Below, in pieces: positions 60,486 to 64,000 of a stretch of DNA of 64,000 nt. The DNA comes from Flavobacterium endophyticum (GTDB lineage Bacteria; Bacteroidota; Bacteroidia; Flavobacteriales; Flavobacteriaceae): assembly GCF_003634455.1 (NCBI RefSeq), contig NZ_RBLC01000003.1, forward strand, positions 62,001 through 126,000, written 5' to 3'. The position numbers and the translations under genes are program-made. Under the pieces are notes generated by a model. It was not told the DNA's origin and made no database searches. It saw only the letters and a program-made list of their open reading frames with translations. Positions within the stretch are counted from its first letter, which is position 1. Every line of letters begins with the position of its first letter.

Positions 60486-61627
60486 AGCTGCTGCTGATAA
60501 AATTCGATATGCTGCAAGACTGTTTTTCGTATGTCGAAAACCTGCTCGGTACGCACTCGGGCATTACGGCCTATTTGTAGCGCAAGCTCTTTATCTGCCA
60601 GCAGTGCCGTGATTTTGGAAGCATAAAGAACATGATCCTTCGGATGCACCAGAAATCCGCTTTCACCGTCTATGATAAGCTCCTGTGCCCAGCCAATATT
60701 GCTATTGACAACCGCTTTCTGCATGGCCATAGATTCGATGGTAACCATGCCTTGTGTTTCTGCAAAAGTCGGAAAGACGCATACATTGGCTTTTTGCATG
60801 TAGCCCTTTACTTGAGCATAAGGTACCTTGCCTAGATAGCTGACTTTATTTTTTAGCGATTCGTCCAACATGGAATATAACAGTTGCCATGTAGAAGGCG
60901 ACCCTGTCTGGATATCAAAAGAATCAGCGCCGATCAAGACCAGCCTTATGTTTGGATAGGTTTCGGCTGCTTTCTCTAAAATAGCAGGAAGCTCCAGCAC
61001 GCCCTTTTTACGGATAAGTGTCCCTACGTATACCACCAGTCCCGGTTCAAAATCTTCGGGAGTTTCGTTGGCAAAATCAGAAAGCAAGATTCCGTAATGC
61101 AGAACACGTATCACTTTATCATTGATTCCGAAGAGCTGTTGCGTAAGCGCCCCTGCAAATTGTGTAGGAGCAATAAACGCTTTCGCTTTGGCCATTCCAA
61201 TCTTTTCAAACCATAAATTTTTTAGTTTCTGTTTCCTGTTTTCCAGATGGCAGAAATAGGCATCGCTTCCATGAAAACGAATAACCAGAGGCACCTTCAA
61301 GTTCATAAAAGCAGCAATACCTGTCCAATCGGGAGCTTCGATAAGGTCAATTTTATCAAGAGAAACAAATCGGTTCAGATAATCCTGTAAGTATTTGCGA
61401 TAGAAAAACCACCCAAAATAGCGATACTTCTTGTGCCGTATCAAATGTATTTTTATGCCATCCTCTACAAAAACAGTATCTGTTTTTTGAGAATAGACAA
61501 AAACCGAGACAGCAACTCCTTCCTGTACCAATGCCGTAGCCAGGTTCTTGATGCTAGTTCCGATTCCGGCAGCATGCAAGACTTTTTCATGTGGATATTC
61601 GGGTGTAAGAAAGGCGATGTGCATCAT
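60482..61627 (-). CDS. Glycosyltransferase, GT4-type
   Basis: 381 aa. MHIAFLTPEYPHEKVLHAAG and GIGTSIKNLATALVQEGV at the acceptor side, then VVYVGTLIRKKGVLELPAIL, FPTFAETQGMVTIESMAMQK with the E-x7-E donor site, and SGFLVHPKDH. Overlaps neighbours by 4 bp on both sides. Confidence 0.93.
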   Translation of the reverse strand: MMHIAFLTPEYPHEKVLHAAGIGTSIKNLATALVQEGVAVSVFVYSQKTDTVFVEDGIKIHLIRHKKYRYFGWFFYRKYLQDYLNRFVSLDKIDLIEAPDWTGIAAFMNLKVPLVIRFHGSDAYFCHLENRKQKLKNLWFEKIGMAKAKAFIAPTQFAGALTQQLFGINDKVIRVLHYGILLSDFANETPEDFEPGLVVYVGTLIRKKGVLELPAILEKAAETYPNIRLVLIGADSFDIQTGSPSTWQLLYSMLDESLKNKVSYLGKVPYAQVKGYMQKANVCVFPTFAETQGMVTIESMAMQKAVVNSNIGWAQELIIDGESGFLVHPKDHVLYASKITALLADKELALQIGRNARVRTEQVFDIRKTVLQHIEFYQQQL

Positions 61628-62496
61628 TTAAAAAATTTATCAAGCAGAAATTGGGTAAATACCTTGGCTCCTTTTTCGTTCATGTGCCCGCAAGAAGAAA
61701 AGCAATCTTCGTCCGTCACGACATCCTCAAAATTATGAACTTCTGGATACAATTGCACTACTTCTTCAAAATAAGCGATATTTTTTACGTTCTCGCACAT
61801 AGGCGTAGTTACGGCAATCAATCGGATGTGGTTTTCGCTGCATATTTTTTTGATTGTCTCATAGGCCCGATTTTTTTTTGGATAATGCTTCGAAAGGTCA
61901 TACTTCATGTCCTTTCCTGTATTTTTTAAAGGATAAAACCCATAATGCTGCAAGTTTTTAGAAGGCCGTTTGGCAACCGTAAAAAATAATTCCCGCATCC
62001 CGATTTTCGCATCGTATTTCAGATAGCGGTAAAAAGGAAGGTAGTACAATTTGTCAAAATCAGCTATATTTTTATAATAGCTACTAATCAAGTCTGATTG
62101 GTTCAGATAAGGATAAAAATTAGCCCGTGTTCCTTCAGAATAACCGTTGGAATTAATATTGAGGTCTACCTCAACGATAAGGCTCTTTATTTTTGCGCCT
62201 TTTGCCAAGAGCAGTTGCAACAGTAATGCGCTTTCTTCCAGCCGCGAGCCGCTCATTCCGAAATTATAAGCCGTAAGTCCTCTGTCGATAAACAATTGCG
62301 GTACAAAATGATTATTTGCCCTCGACGAACCCAAGAAAATTACATCATATTCTTGTGCAGTACCAGTATACGCCAAGGCAATCTTATTGCGAGGCTTGCT
62401 GTTGGTATAAAATGCAGTAAAAGTATAATCCAGCAAGTAAGCGGCCAGCAAAATGGCGAGCAACAAACCTAAAAGATAATAGACAAATTTTTTCAT
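61624..62496 (-). CDS. SGNH-like membrane-anchored protein
   Basis: 290 aa. One N-terminal membrane helix (about 4-24). DVIFLGSSRANNHFVPQLF is the block I Ser region and DEDCFSSCGHMNEKGAKVF holds the C-terminal catalytic His (D-x-x-H-like, C-G-H-M-N). SGNH/DUF1574-type proteins act with MBOAT enzymes in glycan O-acetylation. Periplasmic. Lies in the same operon as an MBOAT gene. Confidence 0.75.
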   Translation of the reverse strand: MKKFVYYLLGLLLAILLAAYLLDYTFTAFYTNSKPRNKIALAYTGTAQEYDVIFLGSSRANNHFVPQLFIDRGLTAYNFGMSGSRLEESALLLQLLLAKGAKIKSLIVEVDLNINSNGYSEGTRANFYPYLNQSDLISSYYKNIADFDKLYYLPFYRYLKYDAKIGMRELFFTVAKRPSKNLQHYGFYPLKNTGKDMKYDLSKHYPKKNRAYETIKKICSENHIRLIAVTTPMCENVKNIAYFEEVVQLYPEVHNFEDVVTDEDCFSSCGHMNEKGAKVFTQFLLDKFFK

Positions 62497-62520
62497 GGAT
62501 AGAAAAGCCTGGGTCTCAAA

Positions 62521-63480
62521 TTAATATGCATTGCGTTCCAAATCCTTAATCTTCTGCGCTAATGTAGCGGAAAACAAATGAGCCCCTTTGGTATTCAGGT
62601 GAAAGGTGTCATAAAAATAATCCGAAGACTGCGATAGGGAATCCTCAGACATATCCAAAAAGTAAACTCCCTTTTGCTCTTTAGCAAAATCAGCCAGCGC
62701 CTGTTTTAATGGCTGTGTCAGACGTCTGCCAACTGCTAGTCTTTCTTTATATTCTGGTGCCCAAACCAAGATAACTGCAATAGAATCTTTAATCCTTGCC
62801 TTCACAAACGATTTCATCTGTGCCAAGTCTTTTTCATAAGACCTTTTAAAAGCAGGATCCGAAAGTCTTTTGAGATTATGGCCGTCCCTTTTAAAGGCAA
62901 TGGATTTTGGAGAAAACCCGTCAGTTACAGCATCCTTATTTTTAAACTTCTTTCCCAAAAAAGACCCTAAACCAATTCCAAGAAACCTTTTTTGGGTATT
63001 GTATTTCAGCAACGGAATACGATCTACCCACAAATAACGGCTATCAAATAAACCTAATCCTTTTTTAAGGTCTTGATCGTCTAGATAGGGCAAGAATTGA
63101 TGTTCTTCTGGAAGCTGGGCAGAAAGAGTAAAATGAGCCAAGTCGACATTTTGCAAGATTATTTTAGGCTTTTTATTGTGTTCTGCGTACAGGCTATATT
63201 TCAATTCTTGCAGATTATAAGAACCAGCGTTAAAAGAAAGGTTATGCACTTTTTTATTTGAAGCTGCAGAAAGCAAATCTGGATCATAAGAAACCACGCC
63301 TCTTGAAGATCCTAAGATTACCATGTCTGCATCAATGGTACCTTTTAAGATAGCATTCCATTCTGAAAACAGCGTGTTCTTCATTTTCTTTAATCCAGAA
63401 TCAGCCGCAAGCTGTACCGCATAAGACAGCAGGAAAGAGCCGACAAGAATCTGTACTATATAAAGCAAGAACTGTTTCAT
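62521..63480 (-). CDS. SGNH-like membrane-anchored protein
   Basis: 319 aa. N-terminal membrane helix (about 5-25). ADMVILGSSRGVVSYDPDLL carries the block I Ser, and FYDTFHLNTKGAHLFSATLA the D-x-x-H-x-N block. Same layout as the next gene, so they are diverged paralogues. Its ATG is 1 bp beyond the MBOAT stop. Probably the acetyl-transfer or acetyl-release step of O-acetylation. Confidence 0.78.
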   Translation of the reverse strand: MKQFLLYIVQILVGSFLLSYAVQLAADSGLKKMKNTLFSEWNAILKGTIDADMVILGSSRGVVSYDPDLLSAASNKKVHNLSFNAGSYNLQELKYSLYAEHNKKPKIILQNVDLAHFTLSAQLPEEHQFLPYLDDQDLKKGLGLFDSRYLWVDRIPLLKYNTQKRFLGIGLGSFLGKKFKNKDAVTDGFSPKSIAFKRDGHNLKRLSDPAFKRSYEKDLAQMKSFVKARIKDSIAVILVWAPEYKERLAVGRRLTQPLKQALADFAKEQKGVYFLDMSEDSLSQSSDYFYDTFHLNTKGAHLFSATLAQKIKDLERNAY

Positions 63481-64000
63481 CTAAAACTGGAAATAAATAA
63501 AGCTTTTATATTCCGAATAGACGCCAAACAGCAGCAGTACTATGATGGCCAAACAGATTTTAGGATAGCTGTATTTTCCTGAAATCGGCTCGATCTTATA
63601 ACGGTTAAACCATTCAAAACCTACAAATAGCACCAGCATCAAGACCAGTTCAAAGTTATACCGCTCGATGTTAAAATATTGAGGCTTGAATTGCCAGTTA
63701 GAAAACATTCTCTTGATATAACCGAAAGCGTCTGTTATTGTTCGGGCTCTGAAAAAGATCCAGGCCAAACAGGTCAGTGCAAAAGTCAGCCCGATTTGCG
63801 GAATCAGTTTCATGCCTTGGATAAAGCTTACACCCTCAATATTTCCGGTATGCGTCCTGTTCTTGTTGCTCAAGAGCAATGGCAAGAAATATAGGGCATT
63901 TAAGAATCCCCAAGCCAGAAAAGTCCAGTTGGCACCATGCCAGAAGCCGCTGACCAGAAAAATGATAAACGTATTTCGAATCTTCATCCACGTGCCTCCT
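63481..64000 (-). CDS. MBOAT-family O-acyltransferase, C-terminal part (5' end outside window)
   Basis: The frame is open through the window edge (GGTWMKIRNTF before the internal ATG at 63987), so only the last ~173 residues are visible. FIIFLVSGFWHGANWTFLAW contains the invariant MBOAT His, as in AlgI/DltB/PatA-type membrane O-acyltransferases. Four helices follow. It would pass acetyl groups across the inner membrane to the SGNH partners. Confidence 0.93.
   Translation of the reverse strand, partial: GGTWMKIRNTFIIFLVSGFWHGANWTFLAWGFLNALYFLPLLLSNKNRTHTGNIEGVSFIQGMKLIPQIGLTFALTCLAWIFFRARTITDAFGYIKRMFSNWQFKPQYFNIERYNFELVLMLVLFVGFEWFNRYKIEPISGKYSYPKICLAIIVLLLFGVYSEYKSFIYFQF

Overview
The window looks like a chromosomal segment of a Flavobacterium-type member of the Bacteroidota. 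The basis is: many promoters of the Bacteroidota -7 type (TAnnTTTG) close to gene starts, A-rich ribosome-binding regions, two secreted proteins with type IX secretion (T9SS) C-terminal sorting domains, a PorV/PorQ-family barrel, a DUF4105 (Lnb-type) protein, and a kdsD-tatC-lptB neighbourhood that I recall as typical of Flavobacteriia. No rRNA, tRNA, IS element or CRISPR array was seen. Genus-level assignment is inference.

Layout. (1) 1-17034: accessory single genes and short operons: TraB-like end, SDR, zinc ribbon, S41 protease, BamE-like protein, lone response regulator, an ArsR-AHSA1-DoxX-DUF4256 operon with operator-like repeats, a T9SS cargo protein, an HxlR/flavodoxin-fold oxidoreductase divergent pair, a DoxX membrane operon, and a rifamycin ADP-ribosyltransferase (arr). 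(2) 17110-26682: an AT-rich defence island with a type II restriction-modification pair (methylase plus a PD-(D/E)xK protein), a NERD-domain protein, a SAM methyltransferase, a Septu-like ATPase/HNH pair, a HEPN-like protein, and a three-gene operon (two-TM protein, small beta protein, Abi_C/HEPN-like protein) that is my best candidate for an undescribed system. Several of these genes share a ~50-bp promoter module. (3) 26699-28163: a 90-aa gene with an attenuator-like leader, a small secreted protein, and 14 tandem copies of a 21-bp repeat. (4) 28179-40837: core functions: FAD dehydrogenase, DUF2891, RecQ lacking the zinc cysteines, kdsD-tatC-AhpD-like-lptB, GH25 lysozyme, PssA, PorV/PorQ-like protein, DUF4105 protein. 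(5) 40838-48838: a seven-gene polysaccharide operon on the minus strand (initiating sugar-phosphate transferase, five glycosyltransferases, Wzy-type polymerase) with a promoter at its head. (6) 49041-58832: SDR/HxlR divergent pair, a 41-bp repeat array, a frameshifted small gene, an HxlR regulator, an S74-like/metzincin secreted pair, an SDR-AraC-SnoaL-MazG-like operon, and a TPR-LytS-type histidine kinase. (7) 58941-64000: a second surface-polysaccharide operon with two glycosyltransferases, two SGNH-like proteins and the C-terminal part of an MBOAT acyltransferase, suggesting O-acetylated glycan.

How the parts connect: regions 4-7 contain much of a cell-envelope programme (KDO synthesis, LPS transport ATPase, phosphatidylserine synthesis, lipoprotein modification, capsule/O-antigen assembly and acetylation). 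The island in region 2 is an anti-phage reservoir with mixed codon usage and gene remnants. All family assignments come from reading the sequences; no database search was run.
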